DNA from: Akkermansiaceae bacterium
GTDB lineage: Bacteria > Verrucomicrobiota > Verrucomicrobiia > Verrucomicrobiales > Akkermansiaceae
DNA length: 64,000 nt
Assembly: GCA_015061985.1 (NCBI GenBank)
Contig: SUVN01000008.1
Location: 16,443-80,442 of the forward strand
Direction of reading: 5' to 3'
Below, piece by piece: positions 1-8,721 of this stretch. The first letter of the stretch is position 1. Each line of letters opens with the position of its first letter. The notes below the pieces were generated by a model that saw nothing but the letters and a program-made list of their open reading frames with translations, ran no database searches and was not told the origin of the DNA. The translations under genes were made by a program, and so were the position numbers.

Positions 1-508
1 AGAAAGCATTGAAGAGCGAGGTAATGGAGCAGTCCACAGCCACCGTGCGAAGGCTGTTACCCTCCACCTGCGTGTTGAGATTGTCAAGCACATCCTTCTT
101 GATGGCCACCAGGAGCACTTCGCGCTCACCGTCATCGCGGTCAGCCAGCTCCTGATAGGAGTATATGATATCCTCCATCGGGAACGGAATGTGCTGCTGC
201 GCTTCCATCTCTACCTGCTCAGCGATGTCCTCCACATCAATAGCCGGCAGCTTGATGAAACGCATGAATACCTGCTGTCCGGAGACAACGTTGCGCACAT
301 CGCTTCCCTTTACCTTCAGCTCTGCCACCATCTCACCGATGGCATTGCTCACATAGTCCATACGCATACCCTCCTCGACCGGGTCGAGAAGGATATCCCT
401 GCGGGCGTAGCGCGAGAGCGCAAAGCCACGTCCGGCCGGAGTGAAGACAGCCATGGTGACGCTCTGCGCGCCTATTTCCAAGGCCACCGTTGTCTTATAT
501 TCAGCCAT
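1..508 (-). CDS. pilM: PilM-like type IV pilus assembly ATPase, C-terminus beyond window
   Basis: About 169 N-terminal residues are visible, starting MAEYKTTVALEIGAQSVTMA and running off the left edge. The opening resembles the actin-like ATPase fold of PilM/FtsA proteins, and the segment with VSGQQVFMRFIKLPAIDVED followed by EQVEMEAQQHIPFPMEDI is typical of PilM. PilM sits on the cytoplasmic face of the inner membrane and links the pilus motor to PilN/PilO. It lies 61 bp downstream of the Amuc_1102-like gene, the same order as Akkermansia Amuc_1102-Amuc_1101, so the rest of the pilus locus should lie to the left. Family is confident; full length cannot be judged. Confidence 0.85.
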   Translation of the reverse strand, partial: MAEYKTTVALEIGAQSVTMAVFTPAGRGFALSRYARRDILLDPVEEGMRMDYVSNAIGEMVAELKVKGSDVRNVVSGQQVFMRFIKLPAIDVEDIAEQVEMEAQQHIPFPMEDIIYSYQELADRDDGEREVLLVAIKKDVLDNLNTQVEGNSLRTVAVDCSITSLFNAF

Positions 509-569
509 AAATACCTTTTTTCAGTTAATTCAGTTGAAGAGAGTTTCCCAAGGTTGCCGCAGGCAGAAA

Positions 570-1499
570 TCAGCGATTACGCTTACCTTTCTTGCCTTTC
601 TTCTTCTTACCGCCGGTAGAAGAAGTAGTATCCTCGGTCGTTTCAGTCGGCGTGTCAGCCGATGTATCCGTCGTGGAATCAACGGAACCGGATGAAGTAT
701 CAACACCGGTGGAAGAGCCACCCGGCATTGTCGTCGTGCCCAGGGCAGAGATACCGGCAGCGGCGGGGGAGAAGGACTCACCGTACATGGGACGCGTGGC
801 CGGGAATACAGGGCTGTAGTAGGGAGCAAAGGGAGTCTCGGCAATGCTCTTCAGCGTAACGCCGGCATTATCGGCATCCTCTTTCTTCCACCAGGAACCC
901 GTCAGTTTATCCTTAAGGTCACGAGCAATCACCAGACCGGGATTGGCAGAGGTATTGTTGCAGGAGCTGCCCTTGAACTTAGCCGTCACAGCCACGGCAC
1001 CCAGTCGCTTGGCAAGCTCCGGATTCTTCACATCCGGGCCGCAGATACGCATGGCGTCCGTCGGCGACAGGAATACACCCACGTTCACCACCGTACCGTC
1101 ATCATTGGCAGTGGGCTCCAGGGGGATATCGACGTAAGTGATATCCTTCGTCAGCAGAAGCGGCTTATCAGCACCCTTGCCACCCATCATCACCACATGC
1201 ACCTTCACCTCCAGCTCATCCACAAACATGGGCTTATCCGAGCTGGCACGAGCGGCTACCTGCAGCGGAATACGCACCACATGCCAGGCATACATGTGCT
1301 CACCCTTGAGCGGCTTCACATCCTTGGAATTGTAGAAAGCACCGGTTGTGCCGGGAGGCATCACGCGAGTCACTTCCATGTCACCGGCAGACAGTCCTTT
1401 CTTGAGCGAAACGCGCACGGATTCCGCAGACTGAGCACTCACCACAGGCAGACTGCACAGCGCCGCCACCAACAGAGAGGTAAAAAGCTTCTTAATCAT
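570..1499 (-). CDS. Amuc_1102-like secreted pilus-locus protein
   Basis: 309 residues with a cleavable signal peptide (MIKKLFTSLLVAALCSLPVVSAQ). The central part (about 25-235) is beta-rich with few charged clusters; the last 65 residues are a Ser/Thr/Gly/Asp-rich linker ending in a Lys-rich tail (GGKKKKGKKGKRNR). From memory of Akkermansia, the protein next to PilM (Amuc_1102) has an immunoglobulin-like fold related to archaeal pilins; the position next to pilM supports that assignment here. It is probably exported and may belong to the pilus or its outer-membrane complex. The basic tail on a disordered linker could anchor it to a negatively charged surface, which is inference. Confidence 0.7.
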   Translation of the reverse strand: MIKKLFTSLLVAALCSLPVVSAQSAESVRVSLKKGLSAGDMEVTRVMPPGTTGAFYNSKDVKPLKGEHMYAWHVVRIPLQVAARASSDKPMFVDELEVKVHVVMMGGKGADKPLLLTKDITYVDIPLEPTANDDGTVVNVGVFLSPTDAMRICGPDVKNPELAKRLGAVAVTAKFKGSSCNNTSANPGLVIARDLKDKLTGSWWKKEDADNAGVTLKSIAETPFAPYYSPVFPATRPMYGESFSPAAAGISALGTTTMPGGSSTGVDTSSGSVDSTTDTSADTPTETTEDTTSSTGGKKKKGKKGKRNR

Positions 1500-1525
1500 G
1501 GTAAAAAATATCAGATGCGTCTATA

Positions 1526-1554
1526 CTTATACACAATCCTCTCCCGTTTGGCGA
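1526..1554 (-). promoter_or_regulatory. Candidate sigma70 promoter of the pilus genes
   Basis: On the minus strand, TCGCCA (1554-1549), a 17-bp spacer and TATAAG (1531-1526) precede the Amuc_1102-like gene by about 27 bp. Moderate match. Confidence 0.4.
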
Positions 1555-1632
1555 GAAGAAACTTGACTTACAGCCATTTTTTTTGAAACAACACCGCGCA
1601 TCCCTGCGTAAAAGGCAGCCGCAGCCAGACTT

Positions 1633-1662
1633 TTGCCTTGTGAGACACCTGCCGGATATGAT
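1633..1662 (+). promoter_or_regulatory. Candidate sigma70 promoter of lgt
   Basis: TTGCCT (1633-1638), 18-bp spacer, TATGAT (1657-1662). Predicted transcription start is near 1669, only about 10 nt before the ATG at 1679. It lies inside the longer open frame starting at 1583, so it rules out that upstream start if active. Confidence 0.55.
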
Positions 1663-1678
1663 ATATAGCAACGCGACC

Positions 1679-2665
1679 ATGAACGCATTAGCCACCTACA
1701 TCCATCATCTGGATCCCATTCTTGTGGAAATACCCGGCACTCCGCTGGCACTTCGCTGGTACGGCCTGGCATACGTAGCCGGCTTCGTACTGGGATATCT
1801 GGTCCTGCTGCAGCTTTCCAAAAAGAAGCTGTACTGCGTGGAACCGGACAAGCTGGGTGACTTCATCACCGCCGTGTGCATTTTCGGTGTCCTGATGGGT
1901 GGTCGACTCGGCGAATTTTTCTTCTACTGGCTCCCGCGCGAGGGATGGAGCGGGCTGTGTGCCGACCCGTTTTGGGTACTGCGGGTATGGGAAGGCGGCA
2001 TGGCCTCCCACGGCGGCATTCTGGCCGTCCTGCTGGTGGGGATATGGTATGCCCGGAAGCACAGGCACAGCATTCCGGCGTTGGTGGACGGGCTGGCTAT
2101 CGTCGCCCCTATCGGCATCTGCTTCGGCCGCATCGCCAACTTCATCAACGGAGAGCTCTACGGCCGCATCACGACCGCTGATAATCCCATTGCCATGAAA
2201 TTCCCCATGGAGATGGCCTCCCTCCCCCTCGAACAACAACTCGCCGCCGTTCAGGCCATGGAACAAGCCGCCGGCGCCCCCCTGCCCCGCCAGGGATTCT
2301 ATGATGCCATGCTGCAACTCTGCCGCGAGAACGAACCCGTGCGCGAAGCCCTGGGGCAATTCCTCAACCCGCGCTATCCCTCCCAGCTCTTCGAGGCCGC
2401 AGGCGAGGGACTCATCATCTTCATCGTCCTCATGACCCTGCGTCTGAAATGGAAAGAAGCCCCTGCCGGCATTTTCTGCTCTCTGTTCTGTTTCCTGTAT
2501 GCCGCCGCTCGCATCGGCTCCGAATGCTTCAAGGAACCGGATGCCGATGTCTGGCACGGTATCACCCAGGGACAGTACCTCTCTTTCGGCGTTATTCTGC
2601 TGGGTATTCTCTTCCTCATCCCCACCATCCGCAACTATAACGCGAAAAAATTGCAGAAAATTTAA
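1679..2665 (+). CDS. lgt: Prolipoprotein diacylglyceryl transferase
   Basis: Lgt moves diacylglycerol from phosphatidylglycerol to the lipobox cysteine of prolipoproteins in the inner membrane. From the ATG at 1679 the protein has 328 residues and several hydrophobic segments. Family signatures visible are RWYGLAYVAGF near the N-terminus, the MGGRLGEFFFYW segment, GGMASHGGI, and the Lgt signature GRIANFINGELYGR, followed later by PRYPSQLFEA. Between the last two is a stretch of about 60 residues, longer than in E. coli Lgt. The open frame begins at 1583, but a promoter at 1633-1662 and the family alignment favour 1679. At least one lipoprotein substrate candidate lies nearby (6159-6773). Confidence 0.93.
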   Translation: MNALATYIHHLDPILVEIPGTPLALRWYGLAYVAGFVLGYLVLLQLSKKKLYCVEPDKLGDFITAVCIFGVLMGGRLGEFFFYWLPREGWSGLCADPFWVLRVWEGGMASHGGILAVLLVGIWYARKHRHSIPALVDGLAIVAPIGICFGRIANFINGELYGRITTADNPIAMKFPMEMASLPLEQQLAAVQAMEQAAGAPLPRQGFYDAMLQLCRENEPVREALGQFLNPRYPSQLFEAAGEGLIIFIVLMTLRLKWKEAPAGIFCSLFCFLYAAARIGSECFKEPDADVWHGITQGQYLSFGVILLGILFLIPTIRNYNAKKLQKI

Positions 2666-2739
2666 AAAAAGACTTGCAATAGCCGAAAAAATCGTGTAAA
2701 GTCTCGCCGCACGCCGCATCAGCGGCCTGCAAAACAAGT

Positions 2740-2822
2740 GGGTAGGTTCCCGAGCGGTCAAAGGGGGCAGACTGTAAATCTGCTAGCGTTTGCTTTCGAT
2801 GGTTCGAATCCATCCCTGCCCA
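2740..2822 (+). tRNA. tRNA-Tyr (GTA)
   Basis: Class II tRNA with a long variable arm. The acceptor GGGTAGG (2740-2746) pairs with CCTGCCC (2815-2821), discriminator A. Anticodon GTA at 2774-2776. The T arm is GATGG-TTCGAAT-CCATC. No CCA is encoded. Confidence 0.93.
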
Positions 2823-2832
2823 TCCCACTAAT

Positions 2833-2905
2833 GCGGAGGTAGCTCAGTTGGTAGAGCAACACCTTGACATGGTGGAGGTCGTAGGTTCGAGTCCTATCCC
2901 CCGTA
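2833..2905 (+). tRNA. tRNA-Val (GAC)
   Basis: 73 nt, anticodon GAC at 2866-2868, standard D arm (TAGCTCAG...GAGC) and T loop (TTCGAGT). Two stem positions do not pair in my fold: A5 with C in the acceptor stem, and A27 with G43 at the base of the anticodon stem. It is 10 bp after tRNA-Tyr, so the two are probably cotranscribed. CCA is not encoded. Confidence 0.87.
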
Positions 2906-2921
2906 TCCTTTTTCCATTTCG

Positions 2922-2953
2922 CTCCCGGTTGCGCTGCAACCCGGGAGTTTTTT
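2922..2953 (+). terminator. Rho-independent terminator after the tRNA pair
   Basis: CTCCCGGTTGC / GCAACCCGGGAG stem with one bulged C and a 3-nt loop, followed by TTTTTT (2948-2953). Confidence 0.85.
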
Positions 2954-2977
2954 ATTGATACTTCGGCAAATTGACGA

Positions 2978-3006
2978 TTGACGATTGGTCATTTTTGCGC
3001 TAGAAT
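2978..3006 (+). promoter_or_regulatory. Sigma70 promoter of fba
   Basis: TTGACG (2978-2983), exactly 17 bp, TAGAAT (3001-3006). A second TTGACG lies at 2971-2976, 7 bp earlier. Predicted start near 3013 gives a leader of about 69 nt. Confidence 0.7.
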
Positions 3007-3081
3007 AACGCCCGTGCACGGTGCGCACCGCGCGTGCGCAACCAACAAATAATCTCATATTAACCAACAACATCAAGTACC

Positions 3082-4107
<1,026 letters not shown>

Positions 4108-4132
4108 TGCTGAGCTGAAAGTTACAAACTTC

Positions 4133-4171
4133 AGCGCGGCTGCCCTCCCGGGCAGCCGCGCTTTCTTTTTT
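4133..4171 (+). terminator. Terminator of fba
   Basis: 13-bp GC-rich stem AGCGCGGCTGCCC / GGGCAGCCGCGCT followed by TTCTTTTTT. Confidence 0.9.
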
Positions 4172-4195
4172 ACATTTGATGCCAACAAACGAACT

Positions 4196-5248
4196 CTACC
4201 CTTTTCGACAGTGCCAGGCTACAAAAGAGCCCATGACGATGAAAGCTGTACCGAAGATGGCGAGAATGAATGGAACAGCGTATTTCCCCCAGAAGGTGTT
4301 GGGTACGGCTTTCTCCGGATTATCCGGCAGGTAGATAAGCTCCACTTTTTCGCCTTTCTTCCAGGCCGGAGGGTTAGAACCCTGACTGTGTTTCACCCGG
4401 TATACCTGACCATCCTGTGCCGTAAAACGGAACACAGGGTGGTATGTGGAACCTCCTCTGCGCCCGCTGCTCCGTTCGAGCTTCAGGGAAACAACCTCGC
4501 CCTGCGCGGTGATGCCACCCTCCACTATCCGCTGGGAATCCACCGCCGCCACGGCGGAGCAAACCAGAACCCCCACCCCTACCAGAGCAAATACACACCC
4601 GAAAACCACCCCGACAACAGACTTGCCTTCGGAGGCTTTCTGAGCAGTAATTCCCGCCGGCTCTACCGGAGCCTGAGCCTCTGCCTCCACAAGGGAGTCC
4701 AGAATTTCCGTCACCTGCTGCACTTGGGGGATATTCAGGAAGCCCTGCGGAATCTGACGGCTGCCGTTCTTACCGGGAACCACCCTGTAAGCAAAAATCA
4801 GGCTACCGCTGCCATCCGGCTCTGCCTCACGCGCTTTCACCATGCCGGGCAGCACGGGGTATGAGGTCAACTTTCGCTTGCCAAACCAGGCAGGCTCCAA
4901 CACCAAAGCCAGCTGCGGCGTCAGCAGGTAAGCCGTGCGGCGCAGGCGGCGCAACTGCCGCCACGGAGTCAGTATCTGCCACAGAACGGCACAGAAAATC
5001 GGTATCACCACACAGGAAAGAAGAGATAGAAACACTCCGTCTGCCGGCCAATTACCCCCGAAAAAATTACAGAGAAACAGAAAAAGAACGCCCCCTGCCA
5101 CCAGACCGCCAATCATAGGTACGACGGATTCCGCAGTCCAGAGCTTTGCCACCGGGCGGCCTGCCCAGAGGACGATTTTGTCACTACCCATGGCAGCTTC
5201 CACCTGTTCGCGCTCAGCGAGCGTCAAATCAGTATCAATCAGTTGCAT
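4196..5248 (-). CDS. DUF3592-like membrane protein with an N-terminal two-TM module
   Basis: 350 residues, function unknown. The first half starts MQLIDTDLTLAEREQVEAAM and GSDKIVLWAGRP, then has two adjacent hydrophobic segments (about 45-65 and 72-92) and a beta-rich stretch. This matches the module found twice in each of the proteins at 43027 and 44129. The second half has a TM segment near 208-230, a soluble stretch with VSLKLERSSGRRGGSTYHPV and YLPDNPEKAVP, and a final TM helix; that arrangement looks like DUF3592. It is the last gene of an apparent three-gene minus-strand unit (lipoprotein, tyrA, this gene), 25 bp after tyrA. Domain names are by eye. Confidence 0.75.
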   Translation of the reverse strand: MQLIDTDLTLAEREQVEAAMGSDKIVLWAGRPVAKLWTAESVVPMIGGLVAGGVLFLFLCNFFGGNWPADGVFLSLLSCVVIPIFCAVLWQILTPWRQLRRLRRTAYLLTPQLALVLEPAWFGKRKLTSYPVLPGMVKAREAEPDGSGSLIFAYRVVPGKNGSRQIPQGFLNIPQVQQVTEILDSLVEAEAQAPVEPAGITAQKASEGKSVVGVVFGCVFALVGVGVLVCSAVAAVDSQRIVEGGITAQGEVVSLKLERSSGRRGGSTYHPVFRFTAQDGQVYRVKHSQGSNPPAWKKGEKVELIYLPDNPEKAVPNTFWGKYAVPFILAIFGTAFIVMGSFVAWHCRKG

Positions 5249-5273
5249 AAGATAGTCGGATGGTTATTGATGT

Positions 5274-6155
5274 TCAGGGGAGTTCTCTGCGTATCGTCTC
5301 GCGGGCGGTCTTTCCTTCTTCCAGCCAGCGACGCACCCCCTCTTTATCCTGATTTTCCAGCAAGTCGATGAGGTAGTGCATATCCCGCACACAGTCCTGA
5401 AGCGTTTCGCGGATGGCCACGTCGTTTTCCCACAGGATGTCTGCCCACATGCCGACCGGGCCGGAACAGACTCGGGTCGTATCACGGAATCCGGAGGCGG
5501 CCAGACGCTGCAAGTCCTGCATCGGCACCGTGCCGGAGGCCGCACAGCGCGCCGTGAGTGCCGCCATGATATGCGGCATGTGAGAGATACGCGCCACAGT
5601 GTGGTCGTGATTTCGGGGGTCCATAAGGTATGTAGAGCATCCCAGCGCCTGCCAGAAAGCGGCCAGACGGTTTACTTCCGTCTCCGCAACGCCGTGGGGA
5701 TTGGTCAGCGCCACCGTAGCCCCCTGCAAGAGGTCGGCATAGGCGCTTTCAATGCCGTTTTTCTCTGTGCCGGCCATGGGATGAGAACCGATGAAAATGC
5801 GGCGGCGGTCTGCCAGCAGCTCACCGGTGGTGCGGTGGACATAGGATTTCACGGAGCCGATATCCGTCACCACGGCGGTCTTGCTGATGCCGGGCAGCAT
5901 GCGGCGTATCAAATCCTCAAACACGCCGATGGGGGTAGCCAGAATGATGAGATCCGCCCCCCGCGCTATCTCCACGGGGTTGGTTCCCGTGTGCGGGGTA
6001 ATGCCCTGCTCCCGCGCAAATTCCAACGGCTGCTCCCGCCGAGCCCAGAGCCGCAGCTCTGCGTCCGGCATGCGCTCATGCACCGCCATGGCGATAGAAC
6101 CGCCCAGCAGTCCCGGGCCGAATACGGCCACCGTCCTGAATGGGAGCTCCGGCAT
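5274..6155 (-). CDS. tyrA: Prephenate dehydrogenase
   Basis: Oxidises prephenate to 4-hydroxyphenylpyruvate with NAD(P), the tyrosine branch of aromatic synthesis. 293 residues. A Rossmann motif AVFGPGLLGGSIA sits at the N-terminus, DIGSVKS and the FIGSHPMAGTEKNGIESA substrate-site segment follow, and DPRNHDHTVARISHMPH is the conserved helical-domain segment. There is no chorismate mutase or ACT domain, so it is a monofunctional enzyme. It starts 3 bp after the lipoprotein stop, suggesting cotranscription. aroC at 40601 is the other aromatic-pathway gene in the window. Confidence 0.92.
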   Translation of the reverse strand: MPELPFRTVAVFGPGLLGGSIAMAVHERMPDAELRLWARREQPLEFAREQGITPHTGTNPVEIARGADLIILATPIGVFEDLIRRMLPGISKTAVVTDIGSVKSYVHRTTGELLADRRRIFIGSHPMAGTEKNGIESAYADLLQGATVALTNPHGVAETEVNRLAAFWQALGCSTYLMDPRNHDHTVARISHMPHIMAALTARCAASGTVPMQDLQRLAASGFRDTTRVCSGPVGMWADILWENDVAIRETLQDCVRDMHYLIDLLENQDKEGVRRWLEEGKTARETIRRELP

Positions 6156-6158
6156 GAT

Positions 6159-6773
6159 TTACGGAACGTAGAAATGGAAATTGGTGCCGCGCACCTTCAG
6201 CTCCTTGCCGCTGGGGTATGGCTTGCCGTTCTTGTCCACCACACGGATGGTCTTGCTGGGATCCAGCGGATTGTACACGCGGGTGGGGTCACCCTCCACT
6301 CTGGTAGCCACGGGGATAGGCCCCTGGTTCGTGATGCTCTTCGGGTCTGTAGCCAGACGCTGCGCCATGGAAGTGGGCGCGGCTGCAGAGGCAGGAGCCG
6401 CAGGCTTGGCCACCGTAGGAGTCAGCTTTCCATTGGCTCCGGAGGTAATAGTGGTGGAAACCGGGGTGGCAGGCTTCAGAGATGGGATGGTCGGTGTCAC
6501 CGGGGCTGGAATGGAAGCCGCAGCAGGTGTCGCAGTAGGACGCGGTGCCGGAATCGGCGCGCCCGTGGACAAAGAAGAGGGAAGAGGAGTCAGACCGGGA
6601 GCGGCATTAACAGCCGGATTCGGGGTCGCCGGGGGAGTCACCACCCAGGTATCCGGATACTGCCGATTGGCCACCTCGCCGTAGGGCATGTCCGGAACGG
6701 TCGGTGTATAGTACACGCAAGAACTGAGAAGCACTCCGGCGGAAATCAGGGAAAGATGAGTGAATATGTTCAT
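6159..6773 (-). CDS. Pro/Ala/Thr-rich lipoprotein
   Basis: 204 residues. The N-terminus MNIFTHLSLISAGVLLSSC is a lipoprotein signal peptide with the lipobox cysteine at position 19. Residues about 45-135 are Pro/Ala/Thr-rich and probably disordered. The last 50 residues (VYNPLDPSKTIRVVDKNGKP, then GKELKVRGTNFHFYVP) are more ordered and may form a small folded domain. No known family recognised. Lipidation by the Lgt encoded nearby is expected. First gene of a unit with tyrA and the DUF3592-like gene. Confidence 0.8.
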   Translation of the reverse strand: MNIFTHLSLISAGVLLSSCVYYTPTVPDMPYGEVANRQYPDTWVVTPPATPNPAVNAAPGLTPLPSSLSTGAPIPAPRPTATPAAASIPAPVTPTIPSLKPATPVSTTITSGANGKLTPTVAKPAAPASAAAPTSMAQRLATDPKSITNQGPIPVATRVEGDPTRVYNPLDPSKTIRVVDKNGKPYPSGKELKVRGTNFHFYVP

Positions 6774-6804
6774 TAGTCAGGAAACGTGTATATTATCTGC
6801 TCTA

Positions 6805-6833
6805 AAATTAGTTCTAAACAGAAAAAAAGTCAA
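6805..6833 (-). promoter_or_regulatory. Sigma70 promoter of the lipoprotein-tyrA unit
   Basis: Minus strand TTGACT (6833-6828), 17 bp, TAATTT (6810-6805). Confidence 0.6.
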
Positions 6834-6847
6834 CAGTAAAACACGCC

Positions 6848-6876
6848 TTGTAACCGATTATTGCTTGAAATATAGG
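6848..6876 (+). promoter_or_regulatory. Sigma70 promoter of ispG
   Basis: TTGTAA (6848-6853), 17 bp, TATAGG (6871-6876), divergent from the lipoprotein promoter. Unusually for this window, a strong purine-rich ribosome site (GAGGGGGAG) lies between it and the ATG at 6900. Confidence 0.55.
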
Positions 6877-6899
6877 CTGAGGGGGAGTAAAGTGGGGGC

Positions 6900-8642
6900 A
6901 TGAGCACTCTTCATTGTCCGAGTTTGTATCAGTACACACGCAGAATAACCCGAGAGGTGACGGTGGGCAACGTGGGGCTGGGCGGCAGCAATCCCATCCG
7001 CATTCAGTCCATGCTGACCAGCGATACACTGGATACCGCCGGCTGTGTGCGCGAAGCACTCGCCCTGGCCGATGCCGGATGCGAAATCATACGGCTGACC
7101 GCTCAGACCAAGGTCTACGCCGCCAATCTGGAGAACATTGCCCGCGAGCTGCGAGCCGCCGGGTGTCAGGTTCCGCTGGTGGCTGATATTCATTTCAAAC
7201 CGGATGCTGCCATGGAGGCCGCCAAATGGGTGGAGAAAATCCGCGTAAACCCGGGCAACTTCGTGGACAAGAAGAAGTTTGTGGAACGCGATTATACCGA
7301 TTCCGAATACGAGGAGGAGCTGGAAAAAATCCGCAAGGCCTTCACCCCGCTGGTGCTGTTCTGCAAGGAACACGGGCGCGCCATGCGGCTGGGAGCCAAC
7401 CACGGCTCTCTCTCCGACCGCATCCTGAACCGCTACGGCGACACCCCGGAAGGCATGGTGGAGAGCGCGCTGGAGTTTGCCCGCATTGCCCGCGAGCTGA
7501 ATTACCACCAGCTGGTGTTCTCTATGAAGTCCTCCAATGTGAAGGTGATGATTCAGGCTTACCGCCTGCTGGTGAAGCGGCTGGCCGAATGCGGCAGCGA
7601 CTGGAACTACCCCATCCATCTGGGCGTGACAGAGGCCGGCGAGGGCGAGGATGCCCGCATCAAGAGCGCCACGGGTATCGGCTCCCTGCTGGCAGACGGC
7701 ATTGGTGACACCCTGCGCGTCTCCCTCACGGAGGACCCGGTCTATGAGGTTGCCCCCGGCTTTGAACTGGCCGCCCCCTACCAACCCGGTATCATGAGTA
7801 CACCCGCTCCCATACCCGCAGAAACGCCCCAGGCATTTGACCCCTTTGTCTACACCAAGCGCAAGGCAGAGGTCATTACGCGCGGCGGTGTCACCCTGGG
7901 GTGGAATGAACCGGTACGCGTGGTTCTCCCCGCCGCTGCCTGTCAGGCACTCGACCCGGCGCAGATGAAAGACTTCATGCCGGAAATCAGCGCAGAGGAC
8001 TGCGCCGCTGTGGAGATTGACCCGCGTCAGGCAGCAGAAATCGCCCCCCTGCAGGATGCTCCCGCCACACTGGTCACGGTGAAGGACGGAGTGGATATGC
8101 CGGTGATGCAGGCGTTCCGCCTGCTGGCAGCGGTCATCCCCACCCGCCACAGCATCCTCTTGAAGGATACGCTCGGCGGTGCAGAAAGCCTCAGCGCCCC
8201 CATGGCAGGCGGTGTCAACATCGGTTCCCTGCTCTGCGACGGTATCGGCAATGCCGTTCTCATCCGCCGCGAGACAGACCCGGATAAAGCCGCCCGACTC
8301 GGCTTCAACATTCTTCAGGCGGCGGGCGTACGTCTCAGCAAGACCGAATACGTCTCCTGCCCGTCCTGCGGCCGCACGCATTACAACATCCAGGAAGCCG
8401 CCGCACGCATCCGCGAGGCTACCGGCCACCTCAAGGGGGTCAAAATCGCCATCATGGGCTGCATTGTCAACGGCCCCGGCGAAATGAGCGATGCCGACTT
8501 CGGCTACGTGGGCGGGGCGCCGAACAAGATTAACCTCTACGTGGGACACACACCGGTGGTGATGAATATCCCGCAGGAAGAAGCCGTGCAGCACCTGGTG
8601 CAGCTCATCAAAGACCACGGCCGCTGGGTAGACCCGGCATAA
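6900..8642 (+). CDS. ispG: 4-hydroxy-3-methylbut-2-enyl-diphosphate synthase, long form
   Basis: Iron-sulphur enzyme converting MEcPP to HMBPP in the non-mevalonate isoprenoid pathway. 580 residues, much longer than the ~370 of the E. coli enzyme. The TIM-barrel half is clear (NPIRIQSMLTSDT, LVADIHFKP, IRVNPGNF, LGVTEAGEG, GIGDTLRVSLT). The C-terminal cluster domain carries CPSCGRTHYN near 486 and MGCIVNGPGE near 519, supplying the cluster cysteines. Residues roughly 275-440 form an extra domain, as in the three-domain IspG of plants, chlamydiae and Bacteroidetes. Stand-alone gene with its own promoter and a strong ribosome site. Confidence 0.94.
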   Translation: MSTLHCPSLYQYTRRITREVTVGNVGLGGSNPIRIQSMLTSDTLDTAGCVREALALADAGCEIIRLTAQTKVYAANLENIARELRAAGCQVPLVADIHFKPDAAMEAAKWVEKIRVNPGNFVDKKKFVERDYTDSEYEEELEKIRKAFTPLVLFCKEHGRAMRLGANHGSLSDRILNRYGDTPEGMVESALEFARIARELNYHQLVFSMKSSNVKVMIQAYRLLVKRLAECGSDWNYPIHLGVTEAGEGEDARIKSATGIGSLLADGIGDTLRVSLTEDPVYEVAPGFELAAPYQPGIMSTPAPIPAETPQAFDPFVYTKRKAEVITRGGVTLGWNEPVRVVLPAAACQALDPAQMKDFMPEISAEDCAAVEIDPRQAAEIAPLQDAPATLVTVKDGVDMPVMQAFRLLAAVIPTRHSILLKDTLGGAESLSAPMAGGVNIGSLLCDGIGNAVLIRRETDPDKAARLGFNILQAAGVRLSKTEYVSCPSCGRTHYNIQEAAARIREATGHLKGVKIAIMGCIVNGPGEMSDADFGYVGGAPNKINLYVGHTPVVMNIPQEEAVQHLVQLIKDHGRWVDPA

Positions 8643-8669
8643 GCCCCGGGCATCAGCAGAAAAAGATAT

Positions 8670-8703
8670 TGCCCCCTGCAATCCAAGCGACTGCAGGGGG
8701 CAA
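8670..8703. terminator. Hairpin between convergent ispG and GT10 gene
   Basis: 12-bp stem TTGCCCCCTGCA / TGCAGGGGGCAA. On the minus strand it is followed by TATCTTTTTC, so it fits best as the terminator of the glycan operon; it may also stop ispG transcripts. Confidence 0.75.
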
Positions 8704-8721
8704 ATGCTTCATCAAATGACG

